Of a stretch of 15,988 nucleotides of DNA, positions 1 to 6,111 are shown piece by piece. The notes beneath the pieces were generated by a model that saw only the letters and a program-made list of their open reading frames with translations, made no database searches and was not told the origin of the DNA. Positions within the stretch are counted from its first letter, which is position 1. Every line of letters starts with the position of its first letter. A program made the translations under genes and the position numbers. Source of the DNA: Bordetella parapertussis (lineage in GTDB: Bacteria; Pseudomonadota; Gammaproteobacteria; Burkholderiales; Burkholderiaceae_A); contig CAMDMC010000031.1 of the NCBI GenBank assembly GCA_945901825.1, forward strand, positions 1 to 15,988. Reading direction: 5' to 3'.

Positions 1-542
1 TCTTGAGCAAGCGCCTTCTCCACGGCCTTGGCCTGCGCCTGGGTCTCGGGGTCGGGACGTGGATCTTCTTTTTTGGTCTCCGTCTTTAACTCAACATTTT
101 CCAATCGGTCGTTGGTGGTGTCCTGACGAATTGTGTCAACGACAGTAGGCTCAGCCACGGCCGGAGAAAACTGCTGGGCAATAATACTTGTGGCCTTGGG
201 CGACTCAACCGTTGGAATAAGGCGCTGCACTCCAAACGAGTTTTTTAACGAGCCCGAAATCTGCTTGAACTTCGGGACGTTCATTTCCGCAAACGACAGA
301 ATAAGAACGAAGAAGGCCATAAGCAGGGTGGCCATATCGGCAAAGGTGGCCATCCAGGCAGGAGCACCCACAGGAGGGCATTCCGGGCATTCTTCGCACT
401 TTTTCTCCTCTTCCTCTGCAGCCGCAGGCGCCTCTTCGGCGGGAGCCTCTTCAACGGGTGGCGGTGGCGCAGGCGCCTCAGCACCTTCAGCGCCCTCGGC
501 CTTGACCTCTTCCTCTTCTGACTTTTTGTCTTCGTCTGCCAT
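1..542 (-). CDS. motB: MotB/PomB-type flagellar stator protein, C-terminus outside window
   Basis: This is the ion-channel and peptidoglycan-anchoring subunit of the flagellar stator, partnering MotA. About 180 residues are visible. Residues 1-48 are rich in Glu, Ala and Pro, followed by a short Cys motif (CEECPECPP, 49-57). The single membrane helix begins at the family signature PAWMATFADMATLLMAFF, whose Asp69 corresponds to the ion-binding Asp of MotB/PomB (Asp24 in Vibrio PomB). After it come the plug and linker (SFAEMNVPKFKQISGSLKN, SIIAQQFSP, EPTVVDTIRQ), closely resembling PomB. The OmpA-like peptidoglycan-binding domain must lie beyond position 1, so this is truncation by the window and not gene decay. 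The ATG at 542 lies 83 bp after motA on the same strand, implying cotranscription. The N-terminal extension is longer than in Vibrio PomB. PomB-like sequence suggests Na+ coupling, but that is inference. Confidence 0.95.
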   Translation of the reverse strand, partial: MADEDKKSEEEEVKAEGAEGAEAPAPPPPVEEAPAEEAPAAAEEEEKKCEECPECPPVGAPAWMATFADMATLLMAFFVLILSFAEMNVPKFKQISGSLKNSFGVQRLIPTVESPKATSIIAQQFSPAVAEPTVVDTIRQDTTNDRLENVELKTETKKEDPRPDPETQAQAKAVEKALAQ

Positions 543-578
543 ACCGTCTCTTAGGTTTTAGCCTGCCTGCAGGGGCGA

Positions 579-601
579 TACCCCCAAAGAAACAAGGGGT
601 A
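579..601 (-). other. Small hairpin in motA-motB spacer
   Basis: A 6-bp perfect inverted repeat (TACCCC / GGGGTA) with an 11-nt loop lies in the 83-bp spacer between motA and motB. No T-run follows it on the transcribed strand, so it does not look like an intrinsic terminator. It may only affect mRNA stability or the motA:motB ratio. Confidence 0.3.
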
Positions 602-625
602 CTCGCAGCTTTTGTCGTCTACCCG

Positions 626-1384
626 TTAGCCCTTAATGGCCTCAAGCTTGGCCTGATCTTTGGGTGCCACATAGCCCGCCAGAACATCAGGCAAGAGCCG
701 GGGGTTGCCGCCACTGGCGATAAACATAAGGGCCTCAATAATAAGCTGGTTGTTGAGGTCAACCTTGGCATCGTTGTTCACCACCTTCTGAATTACGGGA
801 ATAGCAATCATGTTGGCAATAACAGCGCCATACATGGTTGTTAACAATGCCACCGCAAAGGCAGGGCCAATGGACTTCGGGTCGGACATGTTGCCCAACA
901 TAATGACAAGGCCCACGAGCGTTCCGATCATGCCCATGGCGGGTGCCACTTCCTTAATAGACTCCCAGACAAGCTTGGCAAGCCCGGCCTGGTATTTAAC
1001 CTGCGCGGCCTCGATTTCCATGGACTTCTGAATGAGCTTGGCATCGGTGCCATCAACCATCATGCGCACGCCCTTGGCCAGAAACTTGTTGGCAATGTCT
1101 TGGCCTTCCAGGGCAATCATGCCGTCCTTCTTGGCAATCGTTCCAAGCTCAACAAGCTTTTCAATAAGCTCAACCGGCGTTTCGGCCTTAAACTTAATGG
1201 TCTTCATGCCATAACCAATGGCGCCAATAAATTCAGGAATGGACGATCGGGCCAACACAACAAACGCGGTACCCACGACCACGATGAGAATGGACGGGAC
1301 ATCAATAAAAGGCCCAGGGTCTCCACAGGCCATAGCCACCATAAAAAATGCCCCTGCAAGACCAACGATCGTTGCGATATCCAT
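626..1384 (-). CDS. motA: MotA/PomA-type flagellar stator protein
   Basis: This 252-aa, four-helix membrane protein forms the stator ion channel with MotB and pushes on the rotor protein FliG. It matches PomA along its length: helix 1 near residues 3-20, helix 2 near 29-46 (FIDVPSILIVVVG), a large cytoplasmic loop, then helix 3 (APAMGMIGTLVGLV, 147-160) and helix 4 (PAFAVALLTTMYGAV, 174-188). Charged loop residues Lys85, Lys86 and Glu93 sit where MotA/PomA contact FliG. Pro148 is the conserved channel-side proline. Thr155 and Thr183 align with PomA Thr158 and Thr186, implicated in Na+ passage, so sodium coupling is plausible but inferred. The ATG at 1384 is preceded by AGGAG at 10 nt. The gene opens a motA-motB pair that is divergent from the lipoprotein gene and outside the main flagellar run. 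Confidence 0.97.
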   Translation of the reverse strand: MDIATIVGLAGAFFMVAMACGDPGPFIDVPSILIVVVGTAFVVLARSSIPEFIGAIGYGMKTIKFKAETPVELIEKLVELGTIAKKDGMIALEGQDIANKFLAKGVRMMVDGTDAKLIQKSMEIEAAQVKYQAGLAKLVWESIKEVAPAMGMIGTLVGLVIMLGNMSDPKSIGPAFAVALLTTMYGAVIANMIAIPVIQKVVNNDAKVDLNNQLIIEALMFIASGGNPRLLPDVLAGYVAPKDQAKLEAIKG

Positions 1385-1458
1385 AGCCTACAAACTCCTC
1401 TGCGGTTAAGTCACTCGCGTATAGTAAAGTCAGAATCGACCAATCATTTGAAGACTTG
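1385..1458. promoter_or_regulatory. Divergent motA / lipoprotein intergenic region
   Basis: These 74 bp must hold the start signals of motA (minus) and the lipoprotein gene (plus). A -10-like TATAGT lies at 1420-1425 on the plus strand; its complement gives a TACTAT box for motA. No convincing -35, sigma-54 (GG-N10-GC) or sigma-28 element was found, so promoter class is unresolved. The AGGAG ribosome-binding site of motA is within it. Confidence 0.35.
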
Positions 1459-2013
1459 ATGACCAGCCACCGTGCATTAAAGCGTATCTGGCAAATTGGA
1501 CTTGGAACAGCTTGCTTTGTTGGGTTATTAGGCTGTGCGGAATCCTTTCGGCAGACGCCTGCATGCGACAGGTATTTTACTGCCGGAGACATGGGCCGGT
1601 TCAAGCTTCAAAGCCCTGAAGTCGTTAAGGATACTGCATCTCAGTTGCTATGGTACCGCTGTGTTGCCGGCATGGCGTGGCTCGATGATGCCTGCGTGGG
1701 GGACCCCGCCGAACTCTCCTTTGAAGAGGCCCAAAACTATGCAGCAGAGTTCTCCAAGGCCTCGGGGAAAACCTGGCGAGTTCCAAGTTACGAGGAACTC
1801 AAAAAACTCGCCGAAACCAAATGCGACAACCCTGCCTTTAACCCTTCAGCCTTTCCTAACCTGCCCATTGATAACCTCTGGACAACGACAACCCAATTAG
1901 GCTCCCCCTGGCAGGCCTGCACGGTCTACTCTTTCACCGGTGTTGGCCACTGCCGCACCCGACGCACGCAGCCCCTTATGTTTCTGTTGGTTCACGACCC
2001 TAAAAAGTCCTAG
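1459..2013 (+). CDS. DUF1566-type lipoprotein
   Basis: This predicted lipoprotein of 184 aa has a positively charged start, a hydrophobic stretch and a lipobox ending LLGC, with the acylated Cys at residue 26. The residue after Cys is Ala, not Asp, so Lol sorting to the outer membrane is likely if the host is diderm. The mature part matches the DUF1566 (Lcl C-terminal-like) pattern: VKDTASQLLWYRCVAGM, then a WLDDACVGDP segment, LSFEEAQNYA, the WRVPSYEELKKL motif and LWTTTTQ near the end. Several Cys residues could form disulfides in the periplasm. The biochemical role of DUF1566 is not established. A TTG codon immediately precedes the ATG at 1459; I chose ATG. It is the only plus-strand gene between motA and flhA, convergent with the flagellar run, so a link to motility rests only on position. 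Confidence 0.85.
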   Translation: MTSHRALKRIWQIGLGTACFVGLLGCAESFRQTPACDRYFTAGDMGRFKLQSPEVVKDTASQLLWYRCVAGMAWLDDACVGDPAELSFEEAQNYAAEFSKASGKTWRVPSYEELKKLAETKCDNPAFNPSAFPNLPIDNLWTTTTQLGSPWQACTVYSFTGVGHCRTRRTQPLMFLLVHDPKKS

Positions 2014-2090
2014 CCCCGCGGGTTATTTCCGGGCTGTCTCTGCAAAGGGTCGCGGAAAGGCGGGGCCTAAGGTCAAGGGCCTTCGCCTTA
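2013..2090. terminator. Possible bidirectional terminator between convergent genes
   Basis: Two inverted repeats lie between the convergent lipoprotein gene and the coiled-coil gene. One is GCCCCGC (2013-2019) with GCGGGGC (2060-2066), a long-range 7-bp pair. The other is a compact hairpin at 2068-2090 with outer TAAGG/CCTTA and inner AAG/CTT. Neither strand shows a clear T-run after the stem, so intrinsic termination is uncertain; the evidence is mostly the convergent layout. Confidence 0.35.
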
Positions 2091-2100
2091 AGCAAATCGT

Positions 2101-3150
2101 TTAATTGGTCGCCCGGGGTCGTGCTTCGGCCCCTTCCGCTCCACCCCCATCACGCTTGGGAAAGGCCACAAAGGCCTCGGCCTGTCCACGTCGGGTTGCA
2201 TCACGAAGTGCCTCCTTATAGCGCTGCTGCTCAAGGGTAATAAGGGCCTCAAGCTGACGCTTGAGGTTAGTCACGTTACCCCCAACCGTCTGCAGTTTCT
2301 GCACCTCCTCGGTGACGGCGGTTACGTTTTTCGTTACGCTACTCACCTCTTTGTTCACCGCAACGATCTTGCCGCTTGTGTCAGAAAGGGCCTTGGACTG
2401 CGACTTAATCTGTCCCTCAAGGCCTGCCACCTGCTTTAAAAGCGCATCAAGCTGTGGGTTGGGTGGCAAGGCCTTGGGCTTAGAGAGCTCGGCAAACCGC
2501 TTGGTGTCCTCCTCGGCCTGTTTGGCCATGGATTCTTCCTGTTTCTTTAATGACGCCGCAAGCTCCTCAACACGGGCTGCGATCTGTTTGTAGGTCTCAG
2601 CGATCTCCTCGTTGCGCTTGGCCATACCCATTAGGTCTTGGTTCATGCCGCGCACCGACTCAAGACTGTCACGAAACTCAAGAAGCTGCGTGCCCATCTT
2701 GACGAGAAGAATATCGGACTGCCCAATTTTGCTTCCCATCTGAACGGCCATCGCAGCAAACACGCCGGCACCGGCCAGAATAAAAACCACCGACGCAGCA
2801 AGCAGAAACCCGGTGATCTTCTGCCCTTGAGTTGCGCCTTTGGTTAGCCGGCTTGTTGCTTCAAATAACGACTTGTGCGTTGTTGAGGCTGAACTCGCCG
2901 CTTTGTTGGCCACTTCGGCAGCATCCAGAACAGTGGAGATAATGGTCTGCAACTGCTCGGCAGCCTTCTCCGCCTCTTTTTTGGCCTGCAGATGCGCCTT
3001 CTCGGCCGCACGGAAGTCTGCCTCGGCAGCCTTTAACTCTTGAATGAGAGACGGATCAATGGGCTCTTGCTCAAGGGCCTCTTCCACCTCATCAGCAATA
3101 GGCTCCTGCCCGAGCTCTTTCTCGTCTACTGCGGACTTTTCTTCTGCCAT
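2101..3150 (-). CDS. Coiled-coil single-pass membrane protein, last gene of flagellar run
   Basis: I do not recognise this 349-aa protein. The N-terminal 30 residues are acidic. Residues about 33-80 are Ala/Glu/Lys-rich and look like a coiled coil. One membrane helix spans about 113-136 (TGFLLAASVVFILAGAGVFA). A long helical stretch with heptad-like character runs from about 155 to 325, broken by a Pro-rich hinge near 224-233 (KPKALPPNPQ). The tail is Gly/Ala/Arg-rich. There is no signal peptide and no chemoreceptor signalling hairpin, so the resemblance to chemoreceptors is only architectural. Its start overlaps the end of the upstream repeat gene by 25 bp, and AAAGG lies 7 nt before the ATG at 3150, suggesting translational coupling. 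It could be a membrane scaffold or tether acting with its two upstream neighbours and the stator; that is inference from context. Confidence 0.8.
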   Translation of the reverse strand: MAEEKSAVDEKELGQEPIADEVEEALEQEPIDPSLIQELKAAEADFRAAEKAHLQAKKEAEKAAEQLQTIISTVLDAAEVANKAASSASTTHKSLFEATSRLTKGATQGQKITGFLLAASVVFILAGAGVFAAMAVQMGSKIGQSDILLVKMGTQLLEFRDSLESVRGMNQDLMGMAKRNEEIAETYKQIAARVEELAASLKKQEESMAKQAEEDTKRFAELSKPKALPPNPQLDALLKQVAGLEGQIKSQSKALSDTSGKIVAVNKEVSSVTKNVTAVTEEVQKLQTVGGNVTNLKRQLEALITLEQQRYKEALRDATRRGQAEAFVAFPKRDGGGAEGAEARPRATN

Positions 3151-4280
3151 GGTTGTACCTTTCTAATTCGAGAGACAGCGCTGCCCGCCGGCACAGCGCT
3201 ACTCGGGGCAACCGATCCCGTTGCCAGTCCCTTTCGTATATCGGCAGTTTGCTCACGAATTCCAGTTAATCGCTGCTTTATTTGTTCCACATCGCCAAAA
3301 TAATTCACTGGCTCAAAAACCGGCTTGGGTACTTTGCGCAAGAGTTCGTCAATGCGACTTGGCTTACGACTGCCCCAATGCCCAGAATTCGCCCGACGTA
3401 ATGCCTCTTCGGTCAGTGCAATACGGCCCCGCTCCACAATGGCTTTTTCAAGGGAGACAAACCCAGAGGCCTTGCCTGCAGGTGCCTGACCTGCCTGATT
3501 GCGGTCGTTCAAAGCCTGTGGGCCGCCTGCGCCCTGATTGCGGTCGTTGAAGGCATCAGCGAGCCCACCCCCCTGATTGCGATCATTAAGAGCTTCTGAA
3601 TCACCCGCGCCTTGGTAGCGGTCATTGAAGGCATCGACGCCACCGCCCCCCTGGTTGCGGTCGTTAATGAGCTTGGTATCGCCACCGCCTTGAAACCGGT
3701 CGGTAATAGCAGCGCCGGCAGCCGCCCCCGTCAATCGGTCGTTAACTGCGCCCGCATCACCACCGCCCTCGGTGCGATCTTCAAAGCCTTCACGTTGAAC
3801 GCTTGGGCCCTCAACGGCAGCCTGTTTACGGCTCTCGGGCCCACCCTGGTAGTTGTCTCGAATAGCAGACCCTGCCTGACCCGCGGCATAGCGGTCTTCA
3901 ATTCCGGCCTGACCTTGGCCTGCCAGGTTGCGGTCGGCGGCCCCCGCCGACGCCCCACCCGACTCGAATCGATCGGCTTTGATACCCCGTGCGGCTGTCT
4001 CGAAACGATCGCGCCCATAGCCCGAGGATGCCTCGGCCGCCGATTGAAAATCATGATCAATGGAGCGGGACTCGGAACCCTGAGGAATGGCCTTACGGCT
4101 TAAGGCCACGGTGCCCCCTTCAATCATCGAGACCTCGTGGGCATTGTTGGAGCGAATGATTTCTCCGGCCTTGTTGCTCCACTTCAAACGCCGCTTCGGC
4201 CGCGGTGCTGCCTGACCGTCGGAGCCAGCGGGCGCTGGATTGCTTGGTTCTGCTTGGCCTGAAGCCAGATCGTCTTGCAT
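3126..4280 (-). CDS. Soluble protein with fourteen 13-residue tandem repeats
   Basis: I do not recognise this 384-aa protein as a known family. It has no signal peptide or membrane segment, so it is probably cytoplasmic. A basic N-terminal part (PRPKRRLKWSNKAGEIIRS, about 26-44) leads to a repeat domain from about residue 91 to 271. There the consensus DR(N/F/Y)QGGGxxxA(F/L)N recurs every 13 residues. A non-repetitive, charged C-terminal part follows (SLEKAIVERGRIALTEEALRR; then KVPKPVFEPVNYFGD, about 316-330), plausibly a helical binding region. The composition (Gly, Asp, Asn, Gln, Arg) suggests a disordered or solenoid-like scaffold. The ATG at 4280 has AGGAG 10 nt upstream. It lies 51 bp after the SPOR-domain gene and overlaps the coiled-coil gene by 25 bp, so the three are likely made together. 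Function unknown. Confidence 0.8.
   Translation of the reverse strand: MQDDLASGQAEPSNPAPAGSDGQAAPRPKRRLKWSNKAGEIIRSNNAHEVSMIEGGTVALSRKAIPQGSESRSIDHDFQSAAEASSGYGRDRFETAARGIKADRFESGGASAGAADRNLAGQGQAGIEDRYAAGQAGSAIRDNYQGGPESRKQAAVEGPSVQREGFEDRTEGGGDAGAVNDRLTGAAAGAAITDRFQGGGDTKLINDRNQGGGGVDAFNDRYQGAGDSEALNDRNQGGGLADAFNDRNQGAGGPQALNDRNQAGQAPAGKASGFVSLEKAIVERGRIALTEEALRRANSGHWGSRKPSRIDELLRKVPKPVFEPVNYFGDVEQIKQRLTGIREQTADIRKGLATGSVAPSSAVPAGSAVSRIRKVQPWQKKSPQ
3468..4010 (-). repeat. 39-bp coding tandem repeats (13 aa x 14)
   Basis: Asp(-Arg) recurs at residues 91, 103, 116, 129, 142, 168, 181, 194, 207, 220, 233, 246 and 259 of the 384-aa protein. Every step is 13 residues except the first (12) and one double step of 26 (142 to 168) that spans a decayed unit at 155-167. 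The last full units (194-258) are the best conserved. Units 10/12 end DAFN and units 11/13 end (E/Q)ALN, so the most recent duplications involved a 78-bp double unit. The DNA copies differ mainly by substitutions, with the reading frame kept. Confidence 0.9.
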
Positions 4281-4303
4281 TGCTTAGGGCTCCTGATGCA
4301 TCG

Positions 4304-4325
4304 GTGACCCTTGCAAAAAGGTCAC
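4304..4325 (-). other. Hairpin in SPOR gene / repeat gene spacer
   Basis: GTGACC and GGTCAC form a 6-bp perfect stem, extended by three further pairs (one G-U) to a 4-nt loop. It sits just after the stop codon of the 589-aa gene in the 51-bp spacer. The U-run is in the 5' arm of the transcribed hairpin rather than after it, so it is not a canonical terminator. A role in mRNA processing or stability is possible. Confidence 0.4.
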
Positions 4326-4331
4326 ACCTAA

Positions 4332-6101
4332 TTAGGGATTCGGCAGGAAGGGACGAATTTTAGAGGCCTCTCGTAACCACATGTCCCGAGGAAGCCCGGG
4401 CTGCGCCATAAACCGTTGGGCCTGCTCCATGGATTCAAAGGGCCCAGAGACCAGTACAAAGTTAGGTATCTGACTGTCGGGCGCGCGGCGAAGTTCCAAA
4501 AGCTTGGCCTGGCGCAGTACCGGGCGACTTCTCCAAAAGACCTCAACATTGCCACGACTGGGTGAGGCAATGTGCTGAACATAAAAGCCCGCGGCAAGGT
4601 TAGTCAGCAGCTCGGGTTGGGTGACCCGCCGAGAGGCGGCTGCAGCAGCGGGGGGCGATGCAACCGCGGCGGCAGGAGTCGGTGCAGCGCGAGGCGTGTC
4701 GGTGGCAGCAGGGTCGGCGGGAGTCGGTACAGCTCGGGGGGTGTCGGTGGCAACAGGGGCGGCGGGGGCTGCCGAAGTGACCGTGCCAGGAGCCAGCCGA
4801 ACGGCGGCGTCCGTCTCTTGACGCTCGGGGACGGGGCCCTTCAAAATGAACTGGCGTTGGCCGGAAGTAGCGCCAACCGCCGCCGGACTTGGCGCGGTCG
4901 CTGGAGCCGGAGCTTGCTGGGCCGCAGCCGCCTGATCTGCCACGGCGGGTGCCTCAGACCTTACGGCGCTGGCCTGCTCGGAGGCCCCCGAGGGCGAGTC
5001 AGGTGCACCTTCACTGCTAGGATTTTGGGAGGGCTGGGATTCGGGCTGTGGGTCGACAGAGCTAGGGGTGCCAGCAACAGGCGCCTGGGGAAGCACCACT
5101 GGAGCCGCAGGGGGGCCGTCCTCACCCATCTCAGGCAGCCTTTGCATAAGCGTTAAAAGTGCTGAGGCTCCTAAGGCAAGAATGCCCACTAACAGAATGG
5201 CGGGAAACTTCTTCTTGGCCGCTGCTGGCTGCCGTTCGTCTGCTGCAAGCCCCGAAGTTGGTTCATCATCGAAGGCGCCCGAAAGTCGGGGCTCCTCTTT
5301 AAGGCCTGCGCCGCCCCTTCGCAGTGGGGCCATGGTGGCCGAGAATGAAAGTCCTTGATCAGCGGTTTCGGAGACATCGTCAACACCGGAGGCAGCCGCA
5401 CTTTTCCCGGTGCGCCTGGCAAGCTCCGACTGAGTGGAGCCTGGTAAAAGCCCCAGGGCTTCATCTGCACGCGCAAGCACAGTAAGGGTCTCTTCCAAGG
5501 CCTGACTGGCGCTGGACTCTTCGCCCAAAAGAGCAAGAAAGGCCTGAGTCTCGGGCAGGCCACCCTGGCTTGCGGCCCGTTCAAGCAGGGCTTGTTTCTC
5601 AGAGGTGGTGGGTAGGCTTAATTCCCAATGAACCATCCGCTTACCAAAGGCCTCAACTTTCTTAGGGGCATCGGCATGGGCATGAAGCAAAAGGGCGACC
5701 CGGGTGTTCGCGCCGGGAAAATCTTTAAGAAGCCGGGCCAAAAGCTGAACCTCACGAACCCCGGTGGCCCGGCCGTCGTAGACCAGAAGTAGGCGGCTTG
5801 GGGCCATGGAGCCTTCTATTTTTAGAGCCTCGGAGACCGACATGCTCGCCAGAATTCGGTTGAACCGATCAATCAGGGCATCGGTGCTGTCGGGCGAGTA
5901 AATTTCAACGGCCAGCCGAGAGGTTCGCCGCAGGTGTTCAGCGAAAAGCCTGCCGTAATGGTCAAGCAGGGCGTCGCTGTGTGAAATGAAGGCTACGCTA
6001 AGCTGCTCGTCACTAACTGCCCGCACCATACGATCCAGCCGGACTTTATCGTCGGGCCGAACAAACAAATCGGGTGTGTAGCCAAGGTCAGGACTGTCCA
6101 T
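4332..6101 (-). CDS. DamX-like protein: degenerate ATPase-like head, membrane helix, SPOR domain
   Basis: This 589-aa protein has DamX-like architecture. Residues about 1-210 look like an AAA-type fold that has lost its catalytic motifs: the expected P-loop position reads VAFISHSDALLDHYGRLFAE with no GxxxxGK(T/S), and LLLVYDG (105-110 region) resembles a Walker B strand. A single membrane helix spans about 299-318 (FPAILLVGILALGASALLTL), preceded by a Lys-rich stop. A Pro/Ala-rich periplasmic linker (about 325-490) follows, then a SPOR-like domain (about 498-588) with GFYVQHIASPSRGNVEVFW and FVLVSGPFESMEQAQRFM. SPOR domains bind denuded glycan strands of peptidoglycan, usually at septa. The gene begins 10 bp after flhB and lies inside the flagellar run, unlike E. 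coli damX. A role in anchoring or localising the basal body or stators is inference. Confidence 0.8.
   Translation of the reverse strand: MDSPDLGYTPDLFVRPDDKVRLDRMVRAVSDEQLSVAFISHSDALLDHYGRLFAEHLRRTSRLAVEIYSPDSTDALIDRFNRILASMSVSEALKIEGSMAPSRLLLVYDGRATGVREVQLLARLLKDFPGANTRVALLLHAHADAPKKVEAFGKRMVHWELSLPTTSEKQALLERAASQGGLPETQAFLALLGEESSASQALEETLTVLARADEALGLLPGSTQSELARRTGKSAAASGVDDVSETADQGLSFSATMAPLRRGGAGLKEEPRLSGAFDDEPTSGLAADERQPAAAKKKFPAILLVGILALGASALLTLMQRLPEMGEDGPPAAPVVLPQAPVAGTPSSVDPQPESQPSQNPSSEGAPDSPSGASEQASAVRSEAPAVADQAAAAQQAPAPATAPSPAAVGATSGQRQFILKGPVPERQETDAAVRLAPGTVTSAAPAAPVATDTPRAVPTPADPAATDTPRAAPTPAAAVASPPAAAAASRRVTQPELLTNLAAGFYVQHIASPSRGNVEVFWRSRPVLRQAKLLELRRAPDSQIPNFVLVSGPFESMEQAQRFMAQPGLPRDMWLREASKIRPFLPNP
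4671..4751 (-). repeat. Direct repeat in Pro/Ala linker of SPOR protein
   Basis: The linker contains two copies, 15 residues (45 bp) apart, of ATDTPRA(V/A)PTPA at residues 451-462 and 466-477, identical at 11 of 12 positions. It looks like a recent in-frame duplication within a low-complexity periplasmic spacer. Confidence 0.8.
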
Positions 6102-6111
6102 AGCCTAGAGT

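Noticed and set aside
133..561. Plus-strand open frame opposite motB
   Set aside because: The minus strand encodes an unmistakable MotB/PomB; the plus frame is Ser/Ala low complexity derived from its Glu/Ala/Pro-rich segment.
1385..1458. Sigma-28 or sigma-54 promoter for motA
   Set aside because: No GG-N10-GC pair is present, and the GTCGATTC stretch resembling a sigma-28 -10 box has no properly spaced TAAA-type -35.
2101..3150. Coiled-coil membrane protein as a chemoreceptor
   Set aside because: It has one membrane helix, no periplasmic sensor between two helices, no HAMP domain and no conserved signalling hairpin.
3468..4010. Regular 39-bp repeats resembling a CRISPR-like array
   Set aside because: The repeats are contiguous without unique spacers and keep an open frame with 13-residue periodicity; they are coding tandem repeats.
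3612..4103. Plus-strand open frame of 163 codons opposite the repeat gene
   Set aside because: It mirrors the tandem repeats in another frame and has no ribosome-binding site or family features.
4304..4325. Intrinsic terminator after the SPOR gene
   Set aside because: The U-run lies in the 5' arm of the hairpin in the transcribed direction, not after the stem, and the next gene follows closely with a good ribosome-binding site.
4572..5156. Long plus-strand open frame of 194 codons opposite the SPOR gene
   Set aside because: It is antisense to the Pro/Ala linker; GC-rich, low-complexity coding commonly leaves such open frames, and its translation is an Arg/Gly-rich composition without recognisable features.
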